Below are positions 42,884 to 53,725 of a stretch of DNA of 54,875 nucleotides, one piece after another. Position 1 is the first letter of the stretch. Each line of letters opens with the position of its first letter. Origin of the DNA: Zygnema cylindricum (Eukaryota; Streptophyta; Zygnematophyceae; Zygnematales; Zygnemataceae); assembly GCA_037447655.1 (NCBI GenBank), contig JBBHKE010001134.1:1-54875 (forward strand), given 5' to 3'. The translations under genes were made by a program, and so were the position numbers. The notes below the pieces were generated by a model, which worked only from the letters and a program-made list of their open reading frames with translations, had not been told where the DNA came from and ran no database searches.

Positions 42884-43807
42884 TTGTGTATCGGTAAAAA
42901 TTTTATCGCGATAACACTGATACCGATAGTTATCGGTTATCGAACGGTCAGAGGTACCCATATATCGGTCCGAGACCAACAAATTCCATATCGCCGATAT
43001 AGTACGCATACTATAGTACCTCATTATATATTGTCTTATACAATTTACATTATATAGCGTGACATGCCACGTATTCGAATCTGTTTCGTTACTATTAAAT
43101 GGAAATGTTTACTGAAAATGTAACACAGAAAACGCTGGACAGTTAACTGAACATAAATTTTACCGCAGCGTACGGCATTGTACTGACAAACTGGTGAACA
43201 TGGAACGGAAAAAGGACGGCGGACACAAAGTACAATGGACGCAAAACAACATTATGAGCGCCGCCAGAATCGAACGGACGACTTAGAATGAGAAAACCGA
43301 CGGTCAACGTGAGCGTCGGCATCTCGGAATGGCTCTTTTGGCAGCTTACGCCAAAAAAGCTGACAAATTGACACGTGGCAGGTCTCCAATGGATCCCAAG
43401 GGAGAAAGGGACAAAGCCATGGCGTCGGATGTGAAAGGTATATCGTTTTATTGTATCCGTACCAAAACTGTACACACCTCATGGCGGCTACTGTACCTTC
43501 TGTACTTATACAAGTGTACAATAACAGTGATTTGATTGGTAGACACCTCAGTAGATAGGGGTTGTGAGTACAGCGCGTCCGGGGAATAAAACGTACAGTT
43601 CAGTGTATTGACCGTACATTTATGTGTACGGTCCGTACATATATCGTCGATAGTTAATGATATCGGTGTTATCGCTGATAAAACCGATAAATATTGGGTA
43701 TTTATCGGCGATAGTACCGATAGCGATATATCGTACCAATATATTGATTATCGGGTACCCGAAAAAAGGTCCATATCGGTTATCGGCAAATCCTTACCGA
43801 TACACAA
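42884..43807. mobile_element. Inverted-repeat element with TATCGG subterminal repeats, 924 bp
   Basis: TTGTGTATCGGTAA (42884) and TTACCGATACACAA (43807) are perfect inverted ends. Both arms are rich in TATCGGT/ACCGATA. It abuts the LTR fragment exactly. No clear target duplication and no transposase. Confidence 0.65.
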
Positions 43808-44021
43808 CACAACTAAATAGAATACAGAAAAATATAGAATGAACTACGCTAATGGAGAATAATTTCAAAAAAAAGCGTGACGGAAATAGTGTACACAACG
43901 CTAATAACGATTGGCGGTGTAGTTTATGTCCTGTGCTAACTCATTTGAACGGTTTAAAAATCAGCCACGTCATTAAGAACTGAATTAGAATTAATTACAC
44001 TAATATAAGCCCAACAGTATA

Positions 44022-44202
44022 CACTTAAAACGTCTTTTCTCCGTACACACTTGTTCGATTTTTAATTTGAAACCGCCATTAAGAAGTTGAAAATATAACC
44101 TTTCAATCGCAACCGTCAGATCCACAATCCGACACGTGTGTACAGAGAAAAGATGTTTTACTTGACGAACATAACATTAACGCTAATAGCGATACAATGG
44201 TG
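44022..44202. mobile_element. TA-flanked MITE remnant, about 181 bp
   Basis: The right end CGCTAATAGCGATACAATGGTG and the internal pair CGTCTTTTCTCCGTAC / GTACAGAGAAAAGATG match the 6141 MITE. The left terminus is lost. Confidence 0.6.
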
Positions 44203-44339
44203 TACAATACACTATTTTAGGGGAGTTTCGACAATCTGTTATATCGAAGCGATATATTGAACGACCATCCGCTGCGATATGCAAAGATCGGTATGACGAT
44301 ACTAAGGGTATGTATGTACAATCCGTACAGTGATCTGTT

Positions 44340-44520
44340 TCGGACTTTTTACAACATATGAAAAAAGTGCGATCTGGGAAAAAGTAGGATCTGGGGAAAA
44401 GTACGAGGTTAAGATTTTAAAGAAAGGGGCGATCTGGAAATAGGTATGAACTGGGAAAAAAGTACGAATTGGGAAAAAAGTACGAATTGGGAATAAAGTA
44501 CGAAAGGAAAAATAAATATG
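44340..44520. repeat. Tandem repeat of about 18 bp (GTACGAATTGGGAAAAAA)
   Basis: About seven imperfect units such as CGATCTGGGAAAAAGTA and GTACGAATTGGGAATAAA. Confidence 0.85.
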
Positions 44521-44619
44521 CGTTTTAAAGGTGGAAATAATAATAGTCGCGGGCGACCCGGTGCTTTGCCCTTTGGTTGTCAAGGGCCTGTCGTTTTTGT
44601 ACAGTACCATATAGCGGCG

Positions 44620-44800
44620 GTTTTTGCGGTTTCGATATTGTCGGCGCTTTGTGCGGGTTCCAAATGATACATTCTGTTGGCGGTACGGCAAAATAGATTC
44701 AGCCGCAAGGTTTGTAGGTTGTCAGTTTGTATTTTCGCGTCGACGGCGGTTTCTGCGTGTTCCAAACGATACATTATGCTGGCGGTACGGCAAATGTGTC
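44620..44800. repeat. Duplicated segment with GTTCCAAA-GATACATT
   Basis: Two units share a GCGGTTT start, GTTCCAAA(T/C)GATACATT and GGCGGTACGGCAAA. Confidence 0.8.
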
Positions 44801-45084
44801 GTTAACGATGTACTTTGGAAGTTAGGCATCCTGGTACCTGTCGTGGGCTGGAAAGGCACATTTCGTGGGCTGGAAAGGGACATTTGCTGGACATTGAAAC
44901 CGCCGGATATACCAAAAAGACAAAAAAAAAATGTATCGTAAAATATCGTAAAATTTGCGGTCGGCGTTTTTTTTTACTTTGAATTACTCCCATTGATCCG
45001 CCAAATCTAACGGCCCAGATATCTCCCAAAAGACCTTTCACGCTACGACTGCTCGGATCGGTCCTGTCTTCCAATCCGTATCCT

Positions 45085-45176
45085 CCCACCCTCCCCTCCC
45101 TTCCCTCCCTCCCTCCCTCCCTCCTTCCCTCCCTCCTTCCCTCCCTCCCTCCCTCCCTCCCTCCCCCCCCCCCCTC
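45085..45176. repeat. (CCCT)n tract
   Basis: Almost pure CCCTCCTT repeats ending in a C run. Confidence 0.95.
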
Positions 45177-45434
45177 ATGTCTCCCAACAAAATCGTCGTC
45201 GCCGGATTTATGGCCCTCGTCGATGAGCTCCTCGCTCTTGTGGGCTCCGTAAGTGCCGCCGGTCTGGGCGTGGTCGCCGATCGTCCTCGCTGCTGGTCGT
45301 CTGGTGTGGTGCGTCTGCAGCCGCTGTTCGAAGAGGTGCGCGACGCGCGCAGTCCGATGCCGCCGGCGGCCGCCGTCAGCTTCCTGCTCAAGGAGGCGTT
45401 CAAGCACGCGCAGGGGATGAACAGCTATATCTAA
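45177..45434 (+). pseudogene. GC-rich fragment resembling the N-terminal domain of a plant U-box (PUB) E3 ligase
   Basis: The 85-codon frame is strongly G/C at third positions, unlike anything nearby. It reads VAGFMALVDELLALVGSVSA, then RLQPLFEEVRDARSPMPPAA, then FLLKEAFKHAQGMNSYI. The order LVDEL, RRL-PLFEE-RD, LKEA---AK is that of the helical N-terminal domain of plant U-box/ARM proteins. The link between the two blocks is garbled, suggesting a frameshift. There is no U-box or ARM repeat after it; AT repeats begin at once. Likely a captured or truncated gene piece. Confidence 0.4.
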
Positions 45435-46200
45435 CTGTTATATTTGACAGCTAGTTATATGTGTTATATTTTATTCATTATGACAGTTGATATATGTAAC
45501 TGTTGCATTATACTTAGCAGAACAACTATATCTGGATGTTATATTTTATTAATTATAACAATTATATCTAACTTGTATACTATGTTAATTATTACACTAT
45601 AATAAACAATTACATAATTAACAGTTATATCTAATTGTTATTTTGTATGTATTACAGCTTTAATATTTATGTGTTAATTATTACAATGTTAACTAACTAT
45701 GACATTATATATTATAAGATTTTATCTAAACAGTTATATCTAACTGCTATACTATACATATTATAGCATGTTTAATCTATTATTAGAGTTACAACTAGTT
45801 AAATATTATATATAGTCTAACTATTATAGTGTGTTACTTTTTTTAGTGAGAACTAACTATTAAATTATATATATTTTAGCATTTATATCTAACTGTTATA
45901 TTGTGTTAGTTATTAGTGTTAACTATTTATTACATTATATTTTTTATAAGAGTTTAAATTATATTTATCTTAACAGTTAAAATTAACTGTTATACTATAC
46001 ATATTATAACAATTGTATCTAAACGTTATATTATGTTAAAAATTACAAGCATAAAAAAAAATTACATTATAGTAATTATAACAGTTGAAACTAACTGTCA
46101 TATTATATATATTATGACAATTATATCTAACTATTACATTATGTTTATTATAATTATTAGTTTCATATATTATATTTTAACTATTATTATACACATTATT
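45435..46200. repeat. AT-rich degenerate repeat with TAACAGTTATATCTAACTGT
   Basis: A unit of roughly 60-130 bp centred on the near-palindrome AACAGTTATATCTAACTGTT recurs about ten times. Confidence 0.8.
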
Positions 46201-46211
46201 CATATTATAAC

Positions 46212-46478
46212 TCCTAATGATGATGATGATGATGAGGATGATGATGATGGTGATGATGATGATGGTGATGAAGATGATGATGATAATGATGATGATGATG
46301 ATAATGAGGATGATGATGATGATGATGATGTTGTTGTTAATGTTGATGATAATGATGTTGATGATGTTGATGATGATGATGTAATGATGATGATGATGAT
46401 GATGTAATGATGTTGATGATGATAACGATGATGATAACAATGATGACGATGTTGATGATGATGAAGATGATGATGTTA

Positions 46479-46520
<42 letters not shown>

Positions 46521-46660
46521 TAATGATGATGATGATGATGATGTAATGATGTTGATGATGATAACAATGATGACGATGTTAATGATGATGATGATGATGT
46601 AATGATGATGATGATGTAATGTTGATGATGATGATGATCATGTAATGATGATGTTGATAA
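46212..46660. repeat. (GAT)n microsatellite
   Basis: Imperfect GAT/GTT repeat. Asp-rich and Ile/His-rich frames are artefacts. Confidence 0.97.
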
Positions 46661-46898
46661 TAGTATACAATAAATAGTATATAATATACAATAAATATAT
46701 ATACTATATATATATATATTTTATATATATAACAATTGGGGAAGACATACACTTAATATTTGGTGGTTTTCTGATATTTATGGGTGGTGAGTTTGACTTT
46801 CAGGTTGTTGTCGAAAAGTCTCCACTGGTTTGGAATCAAATGATGACGAGAGCAGAATGACCAAAGCAAGGTAGGTTTGCAAACATGAATAAAGTACA

Positions 46899-47002
46899 TT
46901 ATTATTATTGTTATTGTTATTGTTGTTCATGTTGTGTTTTTTGTTTTGTTATTGTTATTGTTATTGTTATTGTTATTGTTATTGTTATTGTTAATGTTAT
47001 TT
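46899..47002. repeat. (TTATTG)n microsatellite
   Basis: About fifteen units, interrupted near 46930-46950. Confidence 0.95.
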
Positions 47003-47359
47003 ATAAGTAGTTAGTGTCATTCTCAATTAGTTTTCAATGATTAAAATGTTCATTCCGGATCTTTTGCCTAGAGATTCCAGGGATTTTAGGGTTTAGGGTT
47101 TAGAGTTTTGGCATTTTTGGCATTTTTGTTGGTGACGTAACGTAGATCTTGTTGTCTTTATTCTGAAAGGATCTCTAGGGCATGTTAGGGCGATGGCTTG
47201 ACAAGTTGTTTTTTTTTTCCAACGGAATATAAACTAACCTAAAAAATGCAAAAAATTTGTGACTGTGATGACCATTTCCGTGGCGTTTCATGACATGGCG
47301 GTTTTCTTATGTTAATGTTTTGCAAAAGGAGCTTTCAGACGGAGAGAGTCTCAACATGA

Positions 47360-47465
47360 TATGTCATGACATGTCATATCATGGCATGTCATGGCATGTC
47401 ATGGCATTTCACGTCATGTTACGTCATGTCACGTTATATCACGTCACGTTACGTCACATCATGTG
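47360..47465. repeat. CATGTCATGG / ACGTCACGTT decamer repeat
   Basis: Overlapping 10-bp units drift from CATGTCATGG to CACGTCACGTTA. Confidence 0.9.
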
Positions 47466-47649
47466 TATATTTGAAGTTGTTGTGAGGGCGTAAGGGATAG
47501 TTAAGACTCAAATAGTGTAAGCCACAGTCCTCCACATACAACAATTTATATATATTTTGTTGTAGTTACCGTAAACATGTATATCATTCCTTTTTATTTT
47601 TATGTTTAATTTTGGGGTTTATTTGTCCTTTCTTTTTTTGAACGTTGTT

Positions 47650-48566
47650 AGGGGATTTATCCGAATCTAAATTGGACTTTTTTGCTTTGCACGATAACAT
47701 TTTAAAGATATTGTGGGCTCTGCATATTATGTTGCACCAGAGGTACTTTCTATGAGCTTCTCATCACCATTTTTCCCGTTAAGCTTTTACTTCAATTGTT
47801 TTATTTTCAAAAAAACAGAAAACTAATTTGCAATATGAGAATTCAAATATCGAAATGAGCCTCCTTCTGGAGTTTTGGATTGAGAGTGATGACCTAATTT
47901 GTGTACATATTATGATCTAACTGCAAGTACTGCGTCGTAAGTATGGCCGGAAGCAAGGGCATGGAGCAGCGGTGTCATTTTTTATATTCTACTCTGTGGT
48001 GTGCCCTCTTTTTGGGCCGGTGAGTTAACCAAGCTTTCCGTGTGTCACTCTGTTTGGCCATCCGGTTTGGCTAGTCATCACATATATTTAAGTTCACCGT
48101 TGGAGGTTGCCTTGAGTGTATTATATTGATGGCACATGTTGTATGTTTCGGTTGTCATTTGATGGTCATTTCCCTGTAATGTGTGCGTGTTTGGACACCT
48201 TTTTGTAACCCATGTTTTTTATTTATGTTTTGAATTTCACGCTGGTGCATAAGTATGGATTTATTTTATGTTGTTTTGTTTTACGCAGCAAAGAGCTTCT
48301 TTGTAAGTGTTTGAGTCAAAACAACAATGGTTTTAAAATACTTGATATTGTTTTGATTTTGATTTCGTTCACTCTTAGTTTCAATTTCTTCTAAATGATT
48401 TGGAAGAATTTATTTTGCTGATTGAAACTATTTCGTTTTTTTATTATGGAAACCATCCTTGGATCAAGCCTAATGGATCTGCTCCGGAGAAGCCCCTCAT
48501 TCTATTGTCATGACCAGGCTGGAACAATTTGCTGCAATTTACAAGATGAAAAAGCTTGCTTTCGAG
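47650..48566 (+). pseudogene. Calcium-dependent protein kinase (CDPK) pseudogene, C-lobe exons
   Basis: Three exon relics are in order. About 47675-47742 encodes FFALHDN and, after a one-base shift, FKDIVGSAYYVAPE, ending at a GAG|GTAC donor. 47927-48019 encodes VLRRKYG and, after another shift, WSSGVIFYILLCGVPSFWA, ending at a GTGAGT donor. About 48446-48566 encodes HPWIKPNGSAPEKPL and, after a third shift, TRLEQFAAIYKMKKLAFE, the kinase/junction boundary unique to CDPK-type kinases. CDPKs are plant and alveolate Ser/Thr kinases with calmodulin-like EF hands. No EF hand is identified downstream and the N-lobe is not found. At least three frameshifts mark it as dead. Confidence 0.78.
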
Positions 48567-49192
48567 GTATTTTTTCGTCATTTTCATGACTCACCTTTAT
48601 TGTGTGTCTTTAATGACTCACCTCTTTACAAAAAACTAACCTTGACGACCAATTTTTTTTGTTTTTCACAGAAGCCTCCTTTCGCTCTAGTACATGGTAC
48701 TTCGTCATGTTGAGCACAACTCAACTTAATCTGGCGAAATACAAAGGACTTAGAAGAGTCCAATTTCAACAAGCGTTGATATTGTTGGAGTGTTATTGTT
48801 TTCTATAAATAAATCAACAAACTTGTTTTGTGTTTTTTTACATTATAGTTTTTTATATTAATGTTATATATTTATATATAAATATACATTGCTTTTCTCA
48901 AAGATACGTATGTAGGGGTTTTAAGGGCTTGTTTAGCATATTATTATTCGTGATTAAAGGTTTATAGGGGTTTGATTAATACTCTTTTTAGGGTTATAGT
49001 TTTTTTTTCTAGTCATTAAAATTTTTTAGGCTATGAAAAACAAAGTATTTGTCATGTTTTTCTACATAAACATTACTAACACTAATACTTGCTTACTTAC
49101 AAGTAACATCGTAAAAAAAAACAAAGTAATCAAAGTATCCCCCAAACAAAGTATTCAAAGTATTTGTATTGTATTTCAAAAAAAAAACCCAA
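48567..49192. other. Possible intron and 3' remnant of the CDPK relic, then AT-rich DNA
   Basis: A T-rich tract ending TTTTTCACAG at about 48671 could be the next acceptor. The following frame is not recognisable as CDPK. From 48840 on, AT-rich with CAAAGTATT repeats near 49100-49170. Confidence 0.45.
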
Positions 49193-49569
49193 TGTTTGTA
49201 ATGTTGGTCAGCCTTTGAGCTGATAATGATGTTCAACAACTTTCTTGGTCTTTAGACTAAGGTGGTTGATCGAGTAAACAAAAAAACAAAAATATTCAAA
49301 GTAACAATGTAATCTAACAAACAAAAATTATGAATGAAGATAAGTGTTTGTAATGTTGGTCAGCTTTGAGCTGATACTGATGTTTATGCAACCTTCTAAG
49401 TCTTATGACTAAGTTGGTTGATCGCGAAAAAAAAAAAATCAAAGTACTCAATCTACTATAACAAAGAATAAAAAATAATGAGTACTAAGTGGTTGTAATG
49501 TTAGTCAGCCTTTGAGCTGATAATGATGCTTATGCAAGCAACTGGGTCTTCGACAAAGTTGCTCGATCG
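49193..49569. repeat. Three 80-bp copies of a structured repeat
   Basis: Copies 49193-49272, 49345-49424 and 49490-49569 are each 80 bp (period 152 and 145). Each has a first hairpin TCAGC...GCTGA and a second one around GTCTT(N)GAC, then GATCG and an A-rich tail. The second hairpin's outer stem is CAAC/GGTTG, CAACC/GGTTG and CAACT/AGTTG in the three copies, so pairing is kept while sequence changes. It does not look like a tRNA; a snoRNA-like or SINE-like RNA is possible. Confidence 0.6.
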
Positions 49570-49612
49570 AAAACAAAAAGAAGTATTTGTTAGGATTTAG
49601 TACTGAGAACTC

Positions 49613-49776
49613 ATTTAGCGACGAGACATTCTCGTAGCTAAACTAGCGTTGACCAGCGACGAAGTGGTCTCGTCGCTAGATATTTGAAGTGACGTAGAAA
49701 GATATTTGAAGTGACGTAGAAGTTAGCGACGAAGTAGTTTCGTCGCTGGATATTTGAAGTGACGTAGAAATTGTTT
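49613..49776. repeat. AGCGACGA...TCGTCGCT hairpin repeats
   Basis: AGCGACGAGACATTCTCGTAGCT, AGCGACGAAGTGGTCTCGTCGCT-like and AGCGACGAAGTAGTTTCGTCGCT-like inverted repeats alternate with copies of GATATTTGAAGTGACGTAGA. Confidence 0.85.
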
Positions 49777-50264
49777 GTTCGTTTCGTTTCACGCGAGTTC
49801 TAGTCGTACTTGCGGTTTTGTTATGTGATCAAGGGTGTATCGTGGTTATTTATTTTGTTAGTCTTTTTTTTGTTTTCTTCTTTTGTGATTTGATGTATTG
49901 ATAAAAAAAATGTAAAAAATATAAATGCAACACCTTGATGTATAATAAACAAAACCATTAGTATTATGTTTAAACAAATAATGGTTGAATAATGATAGTG
50001 GTTTAATGTGTATTCTAGATTTAACATTAAAATATTTAACACTACATAATATATTCAATCCATTCATTCATATCGTTCAGTAGATTGAGATCGAATGCTC
50101 AAATTAATGTGAAACTTTTACGCTTAAACAAACCCCCTACATGAACGAAACGCGAATGAAACCATCCACTTTGGGTCGTCATGGTCTTTACCATGTACAA
50201 TGCGATAGTACAGTGCGTACCATATACGAGCATCGTACGTGATGCCGGCATAAAAACTACGGTA
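49777..50264. other. AT-rich intergenic stretch
   Basis: No gene, repeat or motif recognised. Confidence 0.5.
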
Positions 50265-50933
50265 CACCGCGAATCGTAATTAGAGTAAAGAAAAAATTAG
50301 AGTAAAAAAACAAAAAAAAATGTTTAGAGTTATAAACGCTAATTATTGTGATAAAACCTTTTGACAGAGGAAGTTTACTCTAATTTATTTAAGTACTCTT
50401 TATTAGGTTATGTCGGCAATAATTATCCGTGCTTAATTACGAACACTAAATTATGTAGACATACAAAAACTTTTAGTCCGTATATTTTGACGTCATTATG
50501 GCGTTAGTACTATTTGTCTCATACATATATATACTATTTGTCTCAACTCATATTGTTGTCGTTTAACTATAGACTTTTCACATGTAAATCCATGTAAATG
50601 TTCACATGGATGATAATGTTGTCGACAGACGAGCTATGCGAAAGGGTTTTTTTCGATGCGATTTATTTTTTTGGTTAAGTGCAATTTGAGCGCTATTCTA
50701 TTAAATTATTATTTTTACCTTTTTACTTATAAAAGTACAATTTTGCACAGTCAGACGTTGTCCGTACTCCACACTATTTAAAACGAACCTATATTAGAAT
50801 GTTTTACGCTAATTAAACTTTACCTTAAATAGTATAATGAAAAAAATTCGAATCATTTACTCTATTTAACGTGATAGAATCGAAATTTAGGGCGACCGAA
50901 TTAGCGTATCTACTCTAATTACGATTCGCTGTG
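50265..50933. mobile_element. TA-flanked MITE, 669 bp
   Basis: CACCGCGAATCGTAATTAGA and the inverse TCTAATTACGATTCGCTGTG, TA on both sides (50263-50264, 50934-50935). No coding capacity. Confidence 0.85.
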
Positions 50934-50935
50934 TA

Positions 50936-51790
50936 GTGTACGGATATTTAAAACACGACAACGTGGCGTGATGTGACGACATAGCACGCGCCAAAATTAA
51001 AAGTGCGATACTGTACGTTTCTGTACCGGTATAGAGTAAACGACACATCGTACGTCACGCCATCACTGAAATAAAAGTACTGTACAGTACACCGTGAATC
51101 GCTATTAGCGTACATGACGCTAATTGGGGTACCCCTTTTTTTGGGGCAAATTCTCAAATAGAATAAAGTACGCTAAATGTTTTTGCACGTTATTTGAGGT
51201 GCCCCGCTCAATGCGGTTCATAACTGTAATTTAGTGCCCTTTTAAATAGTGTGGTGTACGGACTGTCAGATATGTAATATTCCGTACATTTTTAAATTTA
51301 AAAGTACATAAAATATAATAATATATAATTGCGTAAACATTTTCCGGCATACGCAGATGTCAAAAAAACGCGACGGCGTACGATTTGAACAATTTCGTAC
51401 ATCTACATGTTTTAGTGGGGACATATTACGTGCCGAAAATTTTTACAAAGCAGTTTACAAATTAGAGTACATGATAAATTAGTATCATGGTATCCCCGAA
51501 AAAACACAATTTACCGTAAAGTACGCTAATTGTTTCATTACGCTATATTTTTTACTACGCTAATAGCGATTCACGGTGTAGTGTACAGATATTGAGAACA
51601 TGACAGCGTGGCGTGATGTGACGGGATCGCAAGCGCAAAAATAAAGTACGATATTGTACGCTATTAGCCGGTATTGATAACACGACATTTTGGCGTGTAC
51701 GGATATTGAGAAAACGACAACTTGGCGTGATGTCCCGGATCGCACGCGCAAAATTTAAAGTACGATACTGTACGCTACTCAACTGGTATT
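50936..51790. repeat. About 95-bp direct repeats split by a MITE
   Basis: GTACGGATATT...GGCGTGATGTGACG...GTACGATACTGTACG occurs at about 50938, 51582 and 51697. The MITE 51090-51578 lies between the first and second. Confidence 0.75.
51090..51578. mobile_element. TA-flanked MITE, 489 bp
   Basis: Termini CACCGTGAATCGCTATTAGC and inverse, TA flanks (51088-51089, 51579-51580). The interior aligns with the 32846-33364 MITE (CTCAAATAGAAT, GTTATTTGAGGTG, AGTGTGGTGTACGG). Confidence 0.92.
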
Positions 51791-52335
51791 GATATCACAA
51801 CATTTTGGCGTGACGTCGATTTTGTATGGCCTTTTATCATACCACTACAACCACGCGAAATACAACAAATATAATTGTACCACGTGTCTCTTTTCATTAC
51901 ATCAAAATGGAACACGTGTCTACTTTCATTACAACAAAATTCTACGGTCATTCAACGGCTCACGATCGTACACCAAAAAAATACGACGGTCAACAATCGC
52001 TGTCACCAAAGACGACAAACAAAACTCAAAACATTCAACGGCTCAAGATCTCAAACAAAAAAATCAACGATCAATTCTCGATTACACCAGAGACGAAGGC
52101 GACTACAATGCTTTCCCCTTTTAGAAAAAGGGCAAAGCAAAAAGCACGATGGTAACCCATCTGAGTCCGGGGGTACAAAAGGGGTGGCATGGCCAAAACT
52201 GAAAAACTGCAATAAAAAACAAATAACTATTAACGATTCAGCGCTCTGTACCTTATATCCAAATCAACTGAATCCGCACAAGGAGGCCAAGACAGTAACC
52301 TGAAAACGCGTCATTACTTCAATTACAGTACAGTA
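51791..52335. other. Low-complexity A-rich stretch, no gene
   Basis: Short degenerate repeats such as ATTCAACGGCTCA(C/A)GATC occur at about 51950 and 52035. Frames present lack recognisable motifs. Confidence 0.5.
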
Positions 52336-52534
52336 CACCGTGAATCGTTATTAGCCTTATGTACGCTATATCGGCACCCCAAAATTTTGACATTGATACA
52401 TTAAATATAATAAATTACACTATTTAAGGACGTGGATCATAATCTGCCACGTCTCCTGGCACTAAATTAGAATGAATGACGCTAATTTTTTCTTTACACT
52501 AATAATTTCTATACGCTAATAACGATTCAAGGTG
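52336..52534. mobile_element. TA-flanked MITE, 199 bp
   Basis: CACCGTGAATCGTTATTAGC and the inverse CTAATAACGATTCAAGGTG, TA flanks (52334-52335, 52535-52536). Confidence 0.88.
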
Positions 52535-52536
52535 TA

Positions 52537-53239
52537 GTTTTCCATTGTAACCGAAGGCCTTCTGTTTCAGTGTCGAAGGGAAAAAAAGTAAAAAACCATG
52601 TATTTTTTACATGATATATGCAGGACAATAGTTATCAAGGCATTAATGTTGTACTTTTCTACTTTTCACTTGCTTCCACAGCTTATGTCCAAAACGTGCG
52701 AAAAATTCATGCGGTGTACCACAAAATTCAAACGAAATCTATTATATATTAATATACTGTACCATTCGCACGGTATCTTAATTTCATGTGGCTTCCGATT
52801 GAAATGTTCGCCTTTTTGAAGCATTTTGTTTATTTGTTCTGCAAAACTATTGAGGACGATTGCAAGAAGACGGTAGGATAACGTGTGCCTTTTACCCACA
52901 TGTTACGCATGCGCTATCTACCGGGTGCACCAATATCTCCCAGAAGTGCGCAATCCGTACGGTCCGCAATGCGCGGGCGTCGGGTCTCCGATCCTATTCC
53001 AGGCAAGTTTTTTGTGTTTTGCCTTTGTTTGGAAAAGAAATGGATATTATGAAAGTTTACTTTACTTTGTCCTGTAGGACATGTGAGAGATTTGAATAAA
53101 GGTTAGCATCACATCATTGGCTACAAAATAAAGAGCCATTAACCTCACGTTGAGCAGAAACGAAAGGGAGTCTTGAGCACCAGGTCAAATGCAGTCAATT
53201 GATGTACAGCAGTTTTTTTGTCTTTTTTTTTTCTGGCAG
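52537..53239. other. Upstream region of the right-edge gene
   Basis: It ends in a long polypyrimidine run and CTGGCAG, a good splice acceptor at 53239. A GC-rich patch at about 52940-53005 ending TTCCAGGCAAGT could be an exon with a GC donor, but no product is recognised. Confidence 0.35.
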
Positions 53240-53367
53240 CTCCCCCCTTGTCGCGTGTTTTGGCCCTCATATTGTTTCTGGCATGCGGAGCGGCTGCTCT
53301 GTTTTATTATGTCAACATGAAGGAAACTAAATGGAAAGCAACCAACACATTCAAACCTTTGGAGGAG
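53240..53367 (+). CDS. Candidate exon with a membrane segment, upstream exon of the right-edge gene
   Basis: Bounded by TTCTGGCAG (acceptor) and GAG|GTGAGA (donor). It encodes PPLSRVLALILFLACGAAAL, a hydrophobic helix, then FYYVNMKETKWKATNTFKPL. It is 128 nt long and ends in phase 0, matching the phase of the exon at 54802. Alternatively translation begins at the ATG 53317-53319 and the hydrophobic part is untranslated. Coding confidence is moderate. Confidence 0.45.
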
Positions 53368-53725
53368 GTGAGAGAAAGGATCCTTCGAAATGGAACCACT
53401 ATCATAGATAGTTTCCTTGTTTAAGGATTCTAGGTTTCGACTCCCTACCCAATGTGATTAACAATGTCTGGATAAGCCAATTCTAGGATAAGCAAATTCT
53501 AGTGGTTTTGTGCTTTGGGAATATTCAGTGAATTCTTGTTAAAGTCAATTAGCTTATGGATGTACAGCCATGGAATAGCCACGTTTCTCCCGCGAAAAAC
53601 ATATTAAGCAATTTGCTTGAATTGCATTGTAAGGTATGCAATTCATTATCTGAAATTTAGACTGGTTGACATATTGAGGAGGGAATCAAATGATTACTTG
53701 TTTTGGCTTGACCTTTAACCGTGGT

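Larger units (their letters stand above)
38893..43919. mobile_element. 5.0-kb TA-flanked inverted-repeat transposon, composite
   Basis: CACCGCCAATCGTTATTAGC at the left end and its exact inverse at the right end are flanked by TA (38891-38892, 43920-43921). The termini are a variant of the MITE family at 32846, 50265, 51090 and 52336. Inside are candidate exons (40024-40341, 41050-42417), a truncated copA-type LTR (42412-42883) and a second inverted-repeat element (42884-43807). No transposase motif is recognised. The two ends could belong to separate MITEs, but the perfect end match and paired TA favour one unit. Confidence 0.55.

Noticed and set aside
42820-43024. Small minus-strand frame across the LTR/TATCGG element junction
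   Set aside because: It spans two unrelated repeats and is chance.
46033-46567. Asp-rich and Ile/His-rich open frames
   Set aside because: They are translations of the (GAT)n microsatellite.
51875-52303. 142-codon frame near 52 kb
   Set aside because: Low-complexity, Lys/Thr/Gln-rich, overlapping other frames of similar length; no motif or codon pattern supports it.
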